From positions 527,298-591,297 of the forward strand of contig NZ_ML762920.1 in assembly GCF_009372235.1 (NCBI RefSeq): DNA of 64,000 nt, read 5' to 3'. The translations under genes and the position numbers were made by a program. Every line of letters begins with the position of its first letter. The stretch's first letter is position 1. Below are positions 9,873 through 19,413 of the stretch, in pieces. This DNA is from Dickeya oryzae. Lineage in GTDB: Bacteria > Pseudomonadota > Gammaproteobacteria > Enterobacterales > Enterobacteriaceae. Below the pieces are notes generated by a model. It made no database searches. It was not told the DNA's origin and saw only the letters and a list, made by a program, of their open reading frames with translations.

Positions 9873-10592
9873 TTAGAACGGCGAAACATTAAGGAAGAAC
9901 CGCTGCAACCAGCCCATAGTCTGCGTTTCGTTAATGTAGCCATTACCCACATACTCCATACGCGCGTCCGCCACTTGCGTCGACGGTACCGTGTTGCTGC
10001 CGCTGATAGTCCTTGGGTTTACCACCCCAGAGAAACGGATAAACTCAGTTCCCTGATTAACGGCAATTTGTTTCTCACCAACGACATGTAAATTGCCGTT
10101 TGTCAGCACCTGATCGACCGTCACGGTAATCGTGCCAGTGAAGGTATTATTCGCATTAGCGCCACCCTTCCCGGTAAACGCGTCTTTACCGGTAGCGTTA
10201 AATGCCGCCCGGTTGTTACCCAAAGGCCCGTCCAGCAAACGTGGTGTCGTGGTCATACCAAAGGAGCCAGATGCATCCCGGCTGGCATTCGCCGACGAAT
10301 TCTTGCTGGCACTGACGTTTTCTTGCAACACAATAGTCAGCGTATCTCCTATGTTCCGGGGTCGACGATCTTCAAACATCGGCTGATATCCGTAATTCAT
10401 CGCTTGACCGGCCTGGAAAATAGACCCATTAGGGATAGCCTGTAACGGTGGTGCAGGTTGCGCTGTTGTTGGTCCAGTAACAACCTTATCGTGAGGTACA
10501 TAAGCGCAACCGGACAGTGTTAATATTATCACGTATGCCAGCAACCGCGGCCGACACGGCTGCACTGTAGCAACCGACTTCGTATTCATCAT
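9873..10592 (-). CDS. flgH: Flagellar L-ring lipoprotein FlgH
   Basis: The product of about 239 residues has a lipobox (LTLSGC, Cys near residue 29) and FlgH motifs [20 protein letters not shown] and [20 protein letters not shown]. It is the outer-membrane L ring, anchored by lipidation. The start is uncertain among GTG 10595, ATG 10592 and ATG 10589, with no clear ribosome site. The 134-nt gap to flgG is the largest within the flgB-J run. Confidence 0.94.
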   Translation of the reverse strand: MMNTKSVATVQPCRPRLLAYVIILTLSGCAYVPHDKVVTGPTTAQPAPPLQAIPNGSIFQAGQAMNYGYQPMFEDRRPRNIGDTLTIVLQENVSASKNSSANASRDASGSFGMTTTPRLLDGPLGNNRAAFNATGKDAFTGKGGANANNTFTGTITVTVDQVLTNGNLHVVGEKQIAVNQGTEFIRFSGVVNPRTISGSNTVPSTQVADARMEYVGNGYINETQTMGWLQRFFLNVSPF

Positions 10593-10726
10593 CACTACGG
10601 ATATCGCCTTACTTTCAGTAACCTATCCATATATTGAATCAAGGTGACTACTTCACCCATTTGCGTACTAAGCACAAATCAGTAAAAAGCCACCCTATCT
10701 TATACGCGAATGATACCCAGGAATGA

Positions 10727-11509
10727 TTACAGCTGGGTCAGTTTTTGTAGCATCTGGTCCGTGGACGATATAGCCTTACTGTTGATTTCATACGCGCGCT
10801 GAGTCTGAATCATGGAAACCAACTCTTCAGCCACATTCACGTTCGATGTTTCAACGTATTTCTGATAAATCAAACCGGCACCGTTCAAGCCCGGCGTACT
10901 CTGGGTCGGAGCACCAGAACTCGCTGTTTCCGCATACAGATTTTCCCCCCGATTCTCGAGCCCAGCCTCATTGATAAACATCGCCAGATTAAGTTGGCCA
11001 ATTTGGACAGGTGCGGTTTGCCCTTGCTGAGTAACAGTCACGACCCCATCTCGCCCCACTGTCAAGTTACTGGAATTAGCTGGAATAGTTATCGCTGGCT
11101 GAACCTGAAAGCCACTAGATGTCACCAACTGACCATTCGAGTCTTGCTGGAAGGATCCATCACGAGTATATGCAGTGGTACCATCCGGCATCAGCACCTG
11201 AAAAAAGCCCGCGCCTTTGATCGCCATATCCTTGACGTTACCTGTTTCAGAAAAAGACCCTTGCGTATGAATACGTTCAGTTGCTACCGGACGTACACCC
11301 GTCCCTAGTTGTAACCCTGACGGCAACATAGTCTGCTCAGAAGACTGTGCTCCCGGCTGGCGTACAGTTTGATACATCAGATCTTCAAATACAGCTCGCT
11401 GACGTTTAAAACCATTGGTACTGACGTTTGCCAGGTTATTGGATATGACATCCATATTGGTTTGCTGTGCGTTCAGACCGGTTTTTGCAATCCATAAAGA
11501 ACGGATCAT
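10727..11509 (-). CDS. flgG: Flagellar distal rod protein FlgG
   Basis: The 260-residue product has the same length as E. coli FlgG. It starts [20 protein letters not shown] and has the flagellar rod/hook motif [20 protein letters not shown]; the C-terminal D0 helix is [19 protein letters not shown]. The distal rod links the proximal rod to the hook through the L/P rings. The ATG at 11509 has GGAG 7 nt upstream; the longer reading from 11527 is rejected. Confidence 0.97.
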   Translation of the reverse strand: MIRSLWIAKTGLNAQQTNMDVISNNLANVSTNGFKRQRAVFEDLMYQTVRQPGAQSSEQTMLPSGLQLGTGVRPVATERIHTQGSFSETGNVKDMAIKGAGFFQVLMPDGTTAYTRDGSFQQDSNGQLVTSSGFQVQPAITIPANSSNLTVGRDGVVTVTQQGQTAPVQIGQLNLAMFINEAGLENRGENLYAETASSGAPTQSTPGLNGAGLIYQKYVETSNVNVAEELVSMIQTQRAYEINSKAISSTDQMLQKLTQL

Positions 11510-11535
11510 CGAGTCACTCCTGTGCACAAAGGCAC

Positions 11536-12291
11536 TTAATTCATCGCAAGTATCTGATTAGCACGCTGTGTATTATCGTTAACGCTACTAATCACTTTCA
11601 TCTGCATCTCAAAACGACGTGAGTTGGAGATCATTTCCACCATCGATTCGACTGTATTGACGTTACTACCCTCTAGTACCCCAGCCATAACTCTGACTGT
11701 AGCGTCATTCTGCAGTACCACACCGCGCTGCTGTTGCACAACAGGAGAAACGCGGAAAAAACCGTCATCACCGCGAACCACTTCATTGGCGGTCGCTTTG
11801 ACCAGTTTCAAACGCCCGATCTGAGTGACCGTATTAGCGGCATCACTGGGGTTCAAGGCATTAATAGTACCGTCGGGGCCGATAGTCAGTTGAGTCTGCG
11901 GTGGAACCTCGATCGGCCCGCCATCGCCCATGACCAGTTTACCTTGAACAGTCAGTTGCCCGTTGGAGTTAATCTCCATATTACCATTGCGGGTATAGGC
12001 CTCACTGCCGTCCGAGGCTCGTACTGCCAGCCAGCCATCCTGAGAAAGTGCAACATCCATAGAACGTCCGGTGTAATCCATAGAACCCGGGGTGGTATCC
12101 ACCCCGGGTGTCGAGGACACTACCAGTGTGCGGGTTTCATTCGTAACCCCCTGGATTGGCACGGCACGCATCGCAGCCAGTTGCGCACGGAAACCCGGCG
12201 TAGAGGCGTTAGCCATGTTATGCGACGTGACAGCTTGCTGCTCCAGCGTCTGACTTGCCGCACCCATCGCGGTATAGATAGCGTGATCCAT
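11536..12291 (-). CDS. flgF: Flagellar proximal rod protein FlgF
   Basis: The 251-residue product begins [20 protein letters not shown] and has the rod signature [19 protein letters not shown]. The C-terminal helix is [20 protein letters not shown]. Length equals E. coli FlgF. GAGGATATTGC precedes the ATG. It lies between flgE and flgG with short gaps, as in other enterobacteria. Confidence 0.96.
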   Translation of the reverse strand: MDHAIYTAMGAASQTLEQQAVTSHNMANASTPGFRAQLAAMRAVPIQGVTNETRTLVVSSTPGVDTTPGSMDYTGRSMDVALSQDGWLAVRASDGSEAYTRNGNMEINSNGQLTVQGKLVMGDGGPIEVPPQTQLTIGPDGTINALNPSDAANTVTQIGRLKLVKATANEVVRGDDGFFRVSPVVQQQRGVVLQNDATVRVMAGVLEGSNVNTVESMVEMISNSRRFEMQMKVISSVNDNTQRANQILAMN

Positions 12292-12312
12292 GCAATATCC
12301 TCGTTATGATGA

Positions 12313-13512
12313 TTAACGCAGGTTAACCAACGTGTTGAGTATCTGATCCTGCGTTTTGATCGTTTGAGCATTCGACTGATAGTTACGCTGGGCAACAATC
12401 ATATTAACCAGCTCTTTACTCATATCAACGTTGGAGCTTTCTGTTGCCTTGCCCACCAGCTTCCCGAGATTACCAGAACCTGCCAGCCCCACTACCGCCT
12501 GACCAGAATTGCTGGTTGCCGCCCAAACGTTATCCCCCTGAGGAGACAGCCCTTCCGGGTTAGCGAAATTAGCCAGTGCAATCTGTCCGAGTACCTGGGT
12601 TTTCGAGTTGGAGTAGGAGCCAACAACCGTACCATCGGTGCTGATGCTGTAACCGGTCAGTTCGCCCGGCGCATAGCCATCCTGCGTTGGTGTCTTGGTA
12701 CTGTTGGAACCGCTGTTCTGCTGTACGGTACCGGTAAAAGCAAGTGTAAAGGTACTGGCGGCAGAACCGTTCAGTGTTGCCATGCTGATGGTTGCGGGCG
12801 TGGTGGTCGTCAGTGCCCCACTACTACTGAAAGACAATGTCGTCGGTCCCTGGAAACCGGCACCACTAATGCTGGTATCTTGTGCGTACACATCCCAGCT
12901 GTTAGCGGCTGTTTTCACGAAATACAGCGCAAAGTTATGTGCATTTCCTAAACTGTCGTAGGTAGTAATAGAACCTTTGTAGTTTGAAGTGTTGGTCGGG
13001 TCGGTTGCGTTCCAGGTCTTGGTGCTATCCGAAGAGTTCAGATTGCCAATAATCGAAGCTGTCGACGTCGCTTTAGCCGACATCGTAGTTTCAGGAATGC
13101 TCAACCCAACCGGGTTCGCCCCTTGCTGAATGGTCGGCGGTGTACCAGTGGCAGGATATCCCGTCAATTGCAGGCCCTGTGAGTTAACGATATTACGCTT
13201 ACTGTCCAACGTAAATTGGCCGTTACGGCTATAAACCACGTTGCCGTTAGTATTAAGCAAACGGTAAAAACCATTACCGTTGATGGCTACGTCAAGTGCA
13301 CGCGATGTACCGGTAATAGAACCGTTGCTGAAATCCTGCAGCACAGACGCAACCTTGGTACCCAAGCCTACGTTGGAGCCTGCGTACATATCAGCAAAGG
13401 AGATATTGCTGGCTTTAAAACCAACAGTAGCGGAGTTGGCAATGTTGTTACCAATGACATCCAAATTGTTAGAGGCAGCGTTTAAGCCACTGACCGCCTG
13501 AGAAAAGCTCAT
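12313..13512 (-). CDS. flgE: Flagellar hook protein FlgE
   Basis: The 399-residue product begins MSFSQAVSGLNAASNNLDVI and ends in the paired helix region ELVNMIVAQRNYQSNAQTIK. A Ser/Thr-rich exposed region lies between. FlgE polymerises into the universal-joint hook, with length set by FliK. AGGAGAGCATC precedes the ATG. E. coli FlgE has 402 residues. Confidence 0.97.
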   Translation of the reverse strand: MSFSQAVSGLNAASNNLDVIGNNIANSATVGFKASNISFADMYAGSNVGLGTKVASVLQDFSNGSITGTSRALDVAINGNGFYRLLNTNGNVVYSRNGQFTLDSKRNIVNSQGLQLTGYPATGTPPTIQQGANPVGLSIPETTMSAKATSTASIIGNLNSSDSTKTWNATDPTNTSNYKGSITTYDSLGNAHNFALYFVKTAANSWDVYAQDTSISGAGFQGPTTLSFSSSGALTTTTPATISMATLNGSAASTFTLAFTGTVQQNSGSNSTKTPTQDGYAPGELTGYSISTDGTVVGSYSNSKTQVLGQIALANFANPEGLSPQGDNVWAATSNSGQAVVGLAGSGNLGKLVGKATESSNVDMSKELVNMIVAQRNYQSNAQTIKTQDQILNTLVNLR

Positions 13513-13578
13513 GATGCTCTCCTGAATATTGATGAACTGTTATTCACTAAAAAGTGACGTGCGTTATATCCGTAACTG

Positions 13579-14244
13579 CTACAAAATCTGGCGTACATTA
13601 TCCAGCGTAGACTGCCCACTCAGCCCCAAATCCAACAACGCCCCTTTACTATTGGTCACGATGCCATTCACGTAGGCATAATTCAGAGCCTGAACAACCT
13701 GTTGGGTGCCATTTGAGGTCGCAGACACCGAAATGGTATAAGAACCATCCGGTGCCGTTGAGCCATCAGCAGCCTTACCATCCCAGGAATACGCATGTAC
13801 CCCGGCACTGAGCCCACCCAGATCCATCGTACGAACAACTTTCCCAGAATTATCAGTAATATTTACGGTAACGTTCTCTGCTGTACTTTCTAGTTCAACG
13901 CCAAATGGTGACGTCGTTTCTTTACCGACCAACACCTTGTTACCGGGTACCAGCACTCCACGACCGATTAACGAGGTGGCCTGAATAGATTGATTGCTGT
14001 TGATCTGCGTAGAAATTGCACCGAGGGTGGTATTCAGTTTTTCGATACCGCTCACCGTATTTAACTGAGCCAACTGTGAAACCAGTTGGTTGTTATTCAT
14101 CGGATTTGTGGGATCCTGATTCTTCAACTGAGCAACAAGCAGAGTCAGAAAGCTGTTCTGTAAATCAGCAGCACTGCTTCCGCTAATAGCCGGTGTCGCT
14201 GATGTCGTACTTTGAGCACTACTGACAGAAGAGGTAGTAGCCAT
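13579..14244 (-). CDS. flgD: Hook capping/scaffolding protein FlgD
   Basis: The 221-residue product has a Ser/Thr/Ala-rich N-terminus, the FlgD motif FLTLLVAQLKNQDPTNPM (about 32-49), and C-terminal Ig/tudor-like domains with GVHAYSWDGKAADG. FlgD caps the growing hook and is discarded on completion. It starts 12 nt after flgC and precedes flgE by 66 nt. Confidence 0.96.
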   Translation of the reverse strand: MATTSSVSSAQSTTSATPAISGSSAADLQNSFLTLLVAQLKNQDPTNPMNNNQLVSQLAQLNTVSGIEKLNTTLGAISTQINSNQSIQATSLIGRGVLVPGNKVLVGKETTSPFGVELESTAENVTVNITDNSGKVVRTMDLGGLSAGVHAYSWDGKAADGSTAPDGSYTISVSATSNGTQQVVQALNYAYVNGIVTNSKGALLDLGLSGQSTLDNVRQIL

Positions 14245-14256
14245 GATTTCTCCAGA

Positions 14257-14661
14257 TTACTGACCAATAGTGAGGGTCTTTAGCATCATCGACTTCGTGG
14301 TATTCAGTACTTCCACGTTTGCCTGATAACTTCGGGATGCTGAAATGGTATTTACCATCTCATTGACAGGATCCACATTCGGCATGCGGACATAGCCTTT
14401 GGCATCGGCCAGTGGATTACCCGGCTGATAGACCAGTTTTTCCGGAGAAGGATCTTCAACCACCTTGGCGACTTTCACGCCACCGGTCGCCTGCCCCGGA
14501 GCAGCATCGACCTCAAAAACCACCTGTTTGGCGCGATAAGGCTGACCATCAGGCCCTGTAACGCTGTCGGCGTTAGCCAGGTTACTGGCGCTAACGTTAA
14601 GGCGCTGAGACTGGGCAGAAAGCGCCGAGCCGGAAATATCGAAAATATTAAGTAACGACAT
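14257..14661 (-). CDS. flgC: Flagellar proximal rod protein FlgC
   Basis: The 134-residue product is the same length as E. coli FlgC. It starts [20 protein letters not shown] and has the rod signature [17 protein letters not shown]; the C-terminal helix is [20 protein letters not shown]. It forms the proximal rod with FlgB and FlgF. It follows flgB by 32 nt. Confidence 0.96.
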   Translation of the reverse strand: MSLLNIFDISGSALSAQSQRLNVSASNLANADSVTGPDGQPYRAKQVVFEVDAAPGQATGGVKVAKVVEDPSPEKLVYQPGNPLADAKGYVRMPNVDPVNEMVNTISASRSYQANVEVLNTTKSMMLKTLTIGQ

Positions 14662-14693
14662 GAGACATCAACCTTATATCTGTCACCAAACTG

Positions 14694-15113
14694 TTATGAT
14701 GACCCGGACTGCAGTACCGACATCATCCCTTTAATCTGCCCGCTGATGAGAGTCAGGCTACTTTGATACTTGAGACTGTTGTCCGCGAAGTTGGTACGTT
14801 CGCGATCCATATCAACAGTATTGCCATCAAGCGCAGGTTGAGTCGGCACGCGGTAGAGCAGATCGAGCGAAGGTGGTTCTACAGCCTGCGCAGGAATGTG
14901 GCGTGTAGACGTCAGGCTCAGCGAAACGGATTGACCGCTGGTACGCCCTTGCTCCATGACCTTGTTCAGTTCGCTGGCGAAATCAATGTCACGCGCCTGA
15001 TAACCAGGGGTATCGGCGTTAGCAATGTTAGCCGCCAGAATCTCCTGACGTTGGGCACGGAGATTCAACGCTTCTTGCTGAAACCGCAGCGCCGCATCCA
15101 ATTTATCGAGCAT
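14694..15113 (-). CDS. flgB: Flagellar proximal rod protein FlgB
   Basis: The 139-residue product starts [20 protein letters not shown] and has the rod signature [20 protein letters not shown]. The C-terminal helix ([20 protein letters not shown]) completes the D0 domain. GGGAGC precedes the ATG. It is the first gene of the flgB-J operon and diverges from flgA across a 166-bp regulatory gap, where FlhDC-dependent promoters are expected from family knowledge. Confidence 0.96.
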   Translation of the reverse strand: MLDKLDAALRFQQEALNLRAQRQEILAANIANADTPGYQARDIDFASELNKVMEQGRTSGQSVSLSLTSTRHIPAQAVEPPSLDLLYRVPTQPALDGNTVDMDRERTNFADNSLKYQSSLTLISGQIKGMMSVLQSGSS

Positions 15114-15279
15114 GCTCCCTCCGCAATTTAAACTTTAGTCTGCGTAGGATAATTCCCATCCTGCAAAAATCATCGAGAGAATAGACATAAAATGAAGTGC
15201 TATTTATTGCCTTAACTGTAAGCAAGTGCCGTTACACTGGTAGCGTGAAATTAACTGGGTTTGAGAGAGCATAAAACGG

Positions 15280-15948
15280 ATGCTGGATATCAGAAAATAC
15301 ATACAGTTATCGATCTTGAGTTTGCTGTTTGCCCCGATACTGGTGAATGCTGCCGATCTTGCATCACAGTTATCCCGTTTCTTTTCGGATAATTTTAAAG
15401 CCTCATCCAATACGGTGAACGTTGTCGTGAAAACGCCCGAAGCGCAATGGCTCATCTGTGACAACCCACAGATTTCATTGCCAGGAAACGCAAGGATGTG
15501 GGGTAACCTTTCCGTGTCAGTGCGCTGCGATCAGGACAGGCGTTTTGTTCAGGTTGAAGTACAGGTTACCGGGAATTATGTGGCGGCAGCAGCCCCAATT
15601 AGCCGGGGTACCGAGCTGGCATCAGGAGATATCCGGATGGTCCGCGGCAGGATAGACCAACTGCCGCCTCACGCCTTGTTTACACAAGAAGACGCTCAGG
15701 GAGCCGTCGCGTTGCGAGATATTGCCCCCGGGCAGGCCATAACCCAGGTAATGATCAGGAAGCCCTGGGTTATTCGTGCCGGGCAAAACGTCCAGATTCT
15801 TGCGCAGGGAGATGGCTTTAGTGTGCGCAGCGAAGGGAAAGCAATGAACAATGCGGCATCAGGACAGCAGGCAAGAGCTCGTACAACGTCAGGACAGGTT
15901 GTTTCTGGTATCGCGAACGGGGATGGGATTATTCTGATCTCGCAATAA
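15280..15948 (+). CDS. flgA: P-ring assembly chaperone FlgA
   Basis: The 222-residue periplasmic protein has a signal peptide (about 1-24, ending VNA), then an SAF-type C-terminal domain with ISRGTELASGDIRMVRGRID and DIAPGQAITQVMIRKPWVI. FlgA escorts FlgI during P-ring formation. It is divergent from flgB, and flgMN lies downstream under a separate sigma-28 promoter as well as any read-through. Confidence 0.95.
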   Translation: MLDIRKYIQLSILSLLFAPILVNAADLASQLSRFFSDNFKASSNTVNVVVKTPEAQWLICDNPQISLPGNARMWGNLSVSVRCDQDRRFVQVEVQVTGNYVAAAAPISRGTELASGDIRMVRGRIDQLPPHALFTQEDAQGAVALRDIAPGQAITQVMIRKPWVIRAGQNVQILAQGDGFSVRSEGKAMNNAASGQQARARTTSGQVVSGIANGDGIILISQ

Positions 15949-15953
15949 TTTGC

Positions 15954-15980
15954 TAAAGTAATGCTCAATACTGCCGATAT
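15954..15980 (+). promoter_or_regulatory. Sigma-28 (FliA) promoter of flgMN
   Basis: TAAAGTAA, exactly 11 nt, then GCCGATAT is a near-consensus FliA promoter. It begins 6 nt after the flgA stop, about 114 nt before the flgM start. In Salmonella flgM is likewise expressed from a class III promoter in addition to flgA read-through. Confidence 0.9.
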
Positions 15981-16093
15981 GGTGAACATAGTCGTTGATG
16001 ATAGCACTGCTCAAGTTAGCAACCTGAGTGGGCGGTTAAATCTGTCTCGCTGGTTATCATCATTTATACCTTTTATGATATGAGCACACTACC

Positions 16094-16393
16094 ATGAGCA
16101 TTGATCGGACCCAGTCAGTCAAACCGGTAAGCCAGGTTCAGCCTCGGGATACTGGCGATGTGGCAAAGTTAAAGCGTAAAGAGGAAGCCGGGCAGCAAAG
16201 TTCTGTGACAGGTACTCAGGTTAAGTTGAGTGACGCTCAGTCTAAACTGATGCAGCCATCTGCCCAGGATATCGACGTACAGCGTGTTGAAACGCTGAAA
16301 CAGGCTATCCGTGACGGTTCATTAAAAATGAACATCGGTAAAATTGCTGACGCATTAATCAAAAATGCGCAGGATTTGATTTCAGGCGAGTAA
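16094..16393 (+). CDS. flgM: Anti-sigma-28 factor FlgM
   Basis: The 99-residue product starts MSIDRTQSVKPVSQVQPRDT, as in enterobacterial FlgM, and its C-terminal half (LSDAQSKLMQPSAQDIDVQR to LIKNAQDLISGE) carries the helices that bind FliA. It holds FliA inactive until exported through the completed hook-basal body. Length equals the family norm (97). Expressed from the sigma-28 promoter at 15954-15980, making a negative feedback loop. Confidence 0.96.
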   Translation: MSIDRTQSVKPVSQVQPRDTGDVAKLKRKEEAGQQSSVTGTQVKLSDAQSKLMQPSAQDIDVQRVETLKQAIRDGSLKMNIGKIADALIKNAQDLISGE

Positions 16394-16397
16394 CTCA

Positions 16398-16835
16398 ATG
16401 GAAAAACTTGTAAAGCTGCTAGAGCAACTTCTACTCAACATGCGTGAACTCGAAGCCGTGTTGTCTGACGAGCAGTCGTTGCTCTGTGCTGGTCATGTTG
16501 ATGGCCCCGCTCTGCAAGTGATCACTGATAGAAAAAGTTCATTATTAGCCACTATCCAGCATTTGGATAAGATTCGTCTTCAGGGTGAGTCCGCATTGCG
16601 AGTAAAAGCCCCCTATAGCCCCCATCCTGCTGTGGCCCACGTCTGGCAACAGATTACCGCGTTAAGTGAAGCACTGCGTGACAAAAACCAGCACAATGGG
16701 CTGTTGCTTGGTTACCACCTTGATCATAATGAAAAAGCATTGGCGGTACTAAAACCACGTCATGCGCAGTCTCTGTATGGGCCTGATGGTCAGTCACGGA
16801 GCAATTCAATTTCTGGTCGTCGGATTAGTATCTAA
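16398..16835 (+). CDS. flgN: Flagellar chaperone FlgN
   Basis: The 145-residue, largely helical product begins MEKLVKLLEQLLLNMRELEA. FlgN is the cytosolic chaperone for FlgK and FlgL, keeping them export-ready. It starts 4 nt after flgM, so the two are co-transcribed. E. coli FlgN has 138 residues. The next gene, flhE, is convergent. Confidence 0.94.
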   Translation: MEKLVKLLEQLLLNMRELEAVLSDEQSLLCAGHVDGPALQVITDRKSSLLATIQHLDKIRLQGESALRVKAPYSPHPAVAHVWQQITALSEALRDKNQHNGLLLGYHLDHNEKALAVLKPRHAQSLYGPDGQSRSNSISGRRISI

Positions 16836-16874
16836 TCCTGTACCGTCTTTTCTGCTTACTCACCAACTGTGCTG

Positions 16875-16896
16875 CCGGGCCCACTGATGGGCTTGG
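16875..16896. terminator. Hairpin between convergent flgN and flhE
   Basis: A 9-bp stem with two G-U pairs in the plus-strand RNA (16875-16883 with 16888-16896, 4-nt loop) fills the 62-bp gap between the stops of flgN and flhE. There is no good T-run on either side, so it is a weak terminator candidate. Confidence 0.45.
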
Positions 16897-16897
16897 G

Positions 16898-17320
16898 TTA
16901 CTTATAGTTTACTGATATCTCGTTAGATACTACATCAACGGATGTTGCCATACGCCCGGAACCGGGTACATAAAAGAGCATTCTAAATTCACTATTTGCC
17001 GGTATGCCTTGCAGTCCGTAGGTTTGCCCACTGGCACCGTCCAGATTAATGCACCGATTAGCCGCACAGAGCTTAACAGCTAAATCTATCGGTGCGGGCG
17101 ATTTCAATTGATATAGCCAGTAGACCACGGTGACAGATTGGGCGGCGGTAACCCCCAATCCAGAGGGCGGGAGAAAAGCAGGGGAAGATGCTAACATCCC
17201 TTTGTATTGAAATGATGGCCCTGCCAGGCTGACATTCCAGCCGCCTTGCTGAGCATAGACAACGGACGATGAGATGACTGCCACCATCCCCCAAAACACG
17301 GTCACCATGATTTTCTTCAT
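16898..17320 (-). CDS. flhE: Flagellar periplasmic protein FlhE
   Basis: The 140-residue product has a signal peptide (about 1-23, ending VYA) and the FlhE family body GGWNVSLAGPSFQYKGMLAS with a conserved cysteine pair (KLCAANRC). FlhE is periplasmic and is reported to prevent proton leakage through the flagellar export apparatus in Salmonella. The ATG overlaps the flhA stop by one base (TGATG). It is the last gene of flhBAE. Confidence 0.93.
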   Translation of the reverse strand: MKKIMVTVFWGMVAVISSSVVYAQQGGWNVSLAGPSFQYKGMLASSPAFLPPSGLGVTAAQSVTVVYWLYQLKSPAPIDLAVKLCAANRCINLDGASGQTYGLQGIPANSEFRMLFYVPGSGRMATSVDVVSNEISVNYK

Positions 17321-19413
17321 CAGGAAAGTTCACCACCAATCATTGATGTCATTCTGATTTGACGACTATCGCTAATCTCAAGATTCGACAGTACGGCAAT
17401 TTGCGGCAGACTGCGGCGCAGGAATCGCGACAATAGCCCACGCAGTGCGTGGTTGACCAACAATACCGGCGGCGCACCCAATACTTCCTGCCGTTGCAAT
17501 GCCTGTCGAGCCTGCTCCAGTAATCTGTCACTCAGTCCAGGCTCCAGACCACCGCCTCCCTGAAGCGCTTGTAATAGCAAACGCTCCAACGCGCCATCAA
17601 GACCGATGACCTGAAGTTCCGTATCACCCGGGAACCACTGCTGCGTGATGGCCCGTCCAAGTGCAATGCGTACAGCCGTCGTCAGTTCATTAGGATCTGT
17701 TTGCACACTTGCATGTTCAGCCAGCGTTTCGATAACCGTGCGCATATCACGAATCGATACCTGCTCGCTTAACAAATTCTGCAATACTTTGTGTAACGTG
17801 GTTAACGTCACTACGCCCGGAATAAAATCCTCCGTTAGCTTTGGCATTTCCTGAGATACGCGGTCCATCAGTTGTTGCGCTTCCTGACGACCAAACAACT
17901 CACTGGCATGCAAACTAAGCAAATGATTCAGGTGGGTCGCCACCACTGTACTGGCTTCAACCACGGTAAACCCCTGGGTTTGTGCCTGCTCCTTCAATGC
18001 ACTTTCTATCCAGACCGCGGGCAAACCAAAAGCGGGATCTTTCGTTAGATCTCCCGGTAGTGTGCCCACTGCATTTCCGGGGTTAATCGCCATCCAACGC
18101 CCCGGATGTGCCTCACCGCTACCGATCTCAACACCTTTCATCAGGATGCGATAGCTGGCCGGCTGCAAGTCCAGGTTATCTCGAATATGCACTACCGGTG
18201 GGAGGAATCCCATTTCCTGGGCAAACTTCTTACGGATACTGCGAATACGTCCAAGTAACTCACCGTTTTGCTGGAAATCCACCATAGGTATCAAACGGTA
18301 TCCCACTTCCATACCAAGCGGGTCTTCCAGTTGAACGTCAGACCAACTGGCTTCTATCACCTGTGGTGTTGTCGGAGTGGCAGCCGCCGCCTCCGTCGCT
18401 GCAAATGCGGCTTTATTCTCCCCTCCTTTCTTCATCCACCAGGCTAACCCCAACAGCGTTGCGGTAAACAGCAGGAAGACAAAGTTAGGCATACCAGGAA
18501 CCAGACCAATCAGTCCCAATACCCCCGCACTTAAGATCATGACACGTGGGTTATTGAACAGTTGGGTAACCATCTGTTGACCGACATCTTGATCGGTACT
18601 GACCCGGGTAACAATCACACCGGCGGCGGTTGAAATCACCAGTGCCGGAATTTGTGCAACCAGACCGTCACCGATTGTCAGGAGTGTATAGTTTTCAACA
18701 GCCTGCCCCAGCACCATATTGTGCTGAACGACCCCAACTAGTAAGCCACCGATGATGTTGATGGCCATTATCATCAACCCAGCGATAGCATCCCCCCTCA
18801 CGAACTTACTCGCACCATCCATGGAACCATAGAAATCCGCTTCCTGAGTAACTTCAGAGCGACGTTTTTTGGCTTCATCCTCACCAATCAACCCGGCATT
18901 CAAATCAGCATCAATCGCCATTTGCTTTCCGGGCATCCCATCCAGGGTAAAGCGCGCGCCAACTTCCGCGATACGCCCAGCCCCCTTGGTGATTACCATG
19001 AAGTTGATCAGGACCAGGATAATAAACACCACAATACCGATGGCAAAATTACCCCCCACCAGGAAGTGGCCAAAGGCTTCAACCACTCTCCCAGCCGCAC
19101 CAGCGCCGGTATGCCCTTCCATTAGAATGATACGTGTGGACGCAACATTAAGTGACAAACGTAACAGTGTAGAAAACAACAGGATAGTCGGGAAGGCCGC
19201 AAAATCGAGCGTACGCTGGGTAAACATCGCAACCAGTAACACCATAATGGACAGTGCGATATTGAACGTAAACAGCAGGTCCAAAACAAACGGTGGCAGC
19301 GGCAGAACCATCATCGACAGGATGAGCAATATCAGAACAGGTCCTGCCAGAATCTGCCATTGCGAACCTTTCATATTGCCAGGTAGACGAAGTAAAGAGG
19401 CCAGGTTAGCCAT
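17320..19413 (-). CDS. flhA: Flagellar type III export protein FlhA
   Basis: The 697-residue product has about eight N-terminal membrane segments (VLILLILSMMVLPLPPFVLD and LLFTFNIALSIMVLLVAMF among the first), the conserved FHIPEP-type loop GKQMAIDADLNAGLIGEDEA, and a large cytoplasmic domain (about 330-697). FlhA conducts protons and docks chaperone-cargo complexes. The ATG at 19413 (MANLASLLRLPGN) aligns with E. coli FlhA; it overlaps flhB by 8 nt. The longer reading to 19446 is rejected. Confidence 0.97.
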   Translation of the reverse strand: MANLASLLRLPGNMKGSQWQILAGPVLILLILSMMVLPLPPFVLDLLFTFNIALSIMVLLVAMFTQRTLDFAAFPTILLFSTLLRLSLNVASTRIILMEGHTGAGAAGRVVEAFGHFLVGGNFAIGIVVFIILVLINFMVITKGAGRIAEVGARFTLDGMPGKQMAIDADLNAGLIGEDEAKKRRSEVTQEADFYGSMDGASKFVRGDAIAGLMIMAINIIGGLLVGVVQHNMVLGQAVENYTLLTIGDGLVAQIPALVISTAAGVIVTRVSTDQDVGQQMVTQLFNNPRVMILSAGVLGLIGLVPGMPNFVFLLFTATLLGLAWWMKKGGENKAAFAATEAAAATPTTPQVIEASWSDVQLEDPLGMEVGYRLIPMVDFQQNGELLGRIRSIRKKFAQEMGFLPPVVHIRDNLDLQPASYRILMKGVEIGSGEAHPGRWMAINPGNAVGTLPGDLTKDPAFGLPAVWIESALKEQAQTQGFTVVEASTVVATHLNHLLSLHASELFGRQEAQQLMDRVSQEMPKLTEDFIPGVVTLTTLHKVLQNLLSEQVSIRDMRTVIETLAEHASVQTDPNELTTAVRIALGRAITQQWFPGDTELQVIGLDGALERLLLQALQGGGGLEPGLSDRLLEQARQALQRQEVLGAPPVLLVNHALRGLLSRFLRRSLPQIAVLSNLEISDSRQIRMTSMIGGELS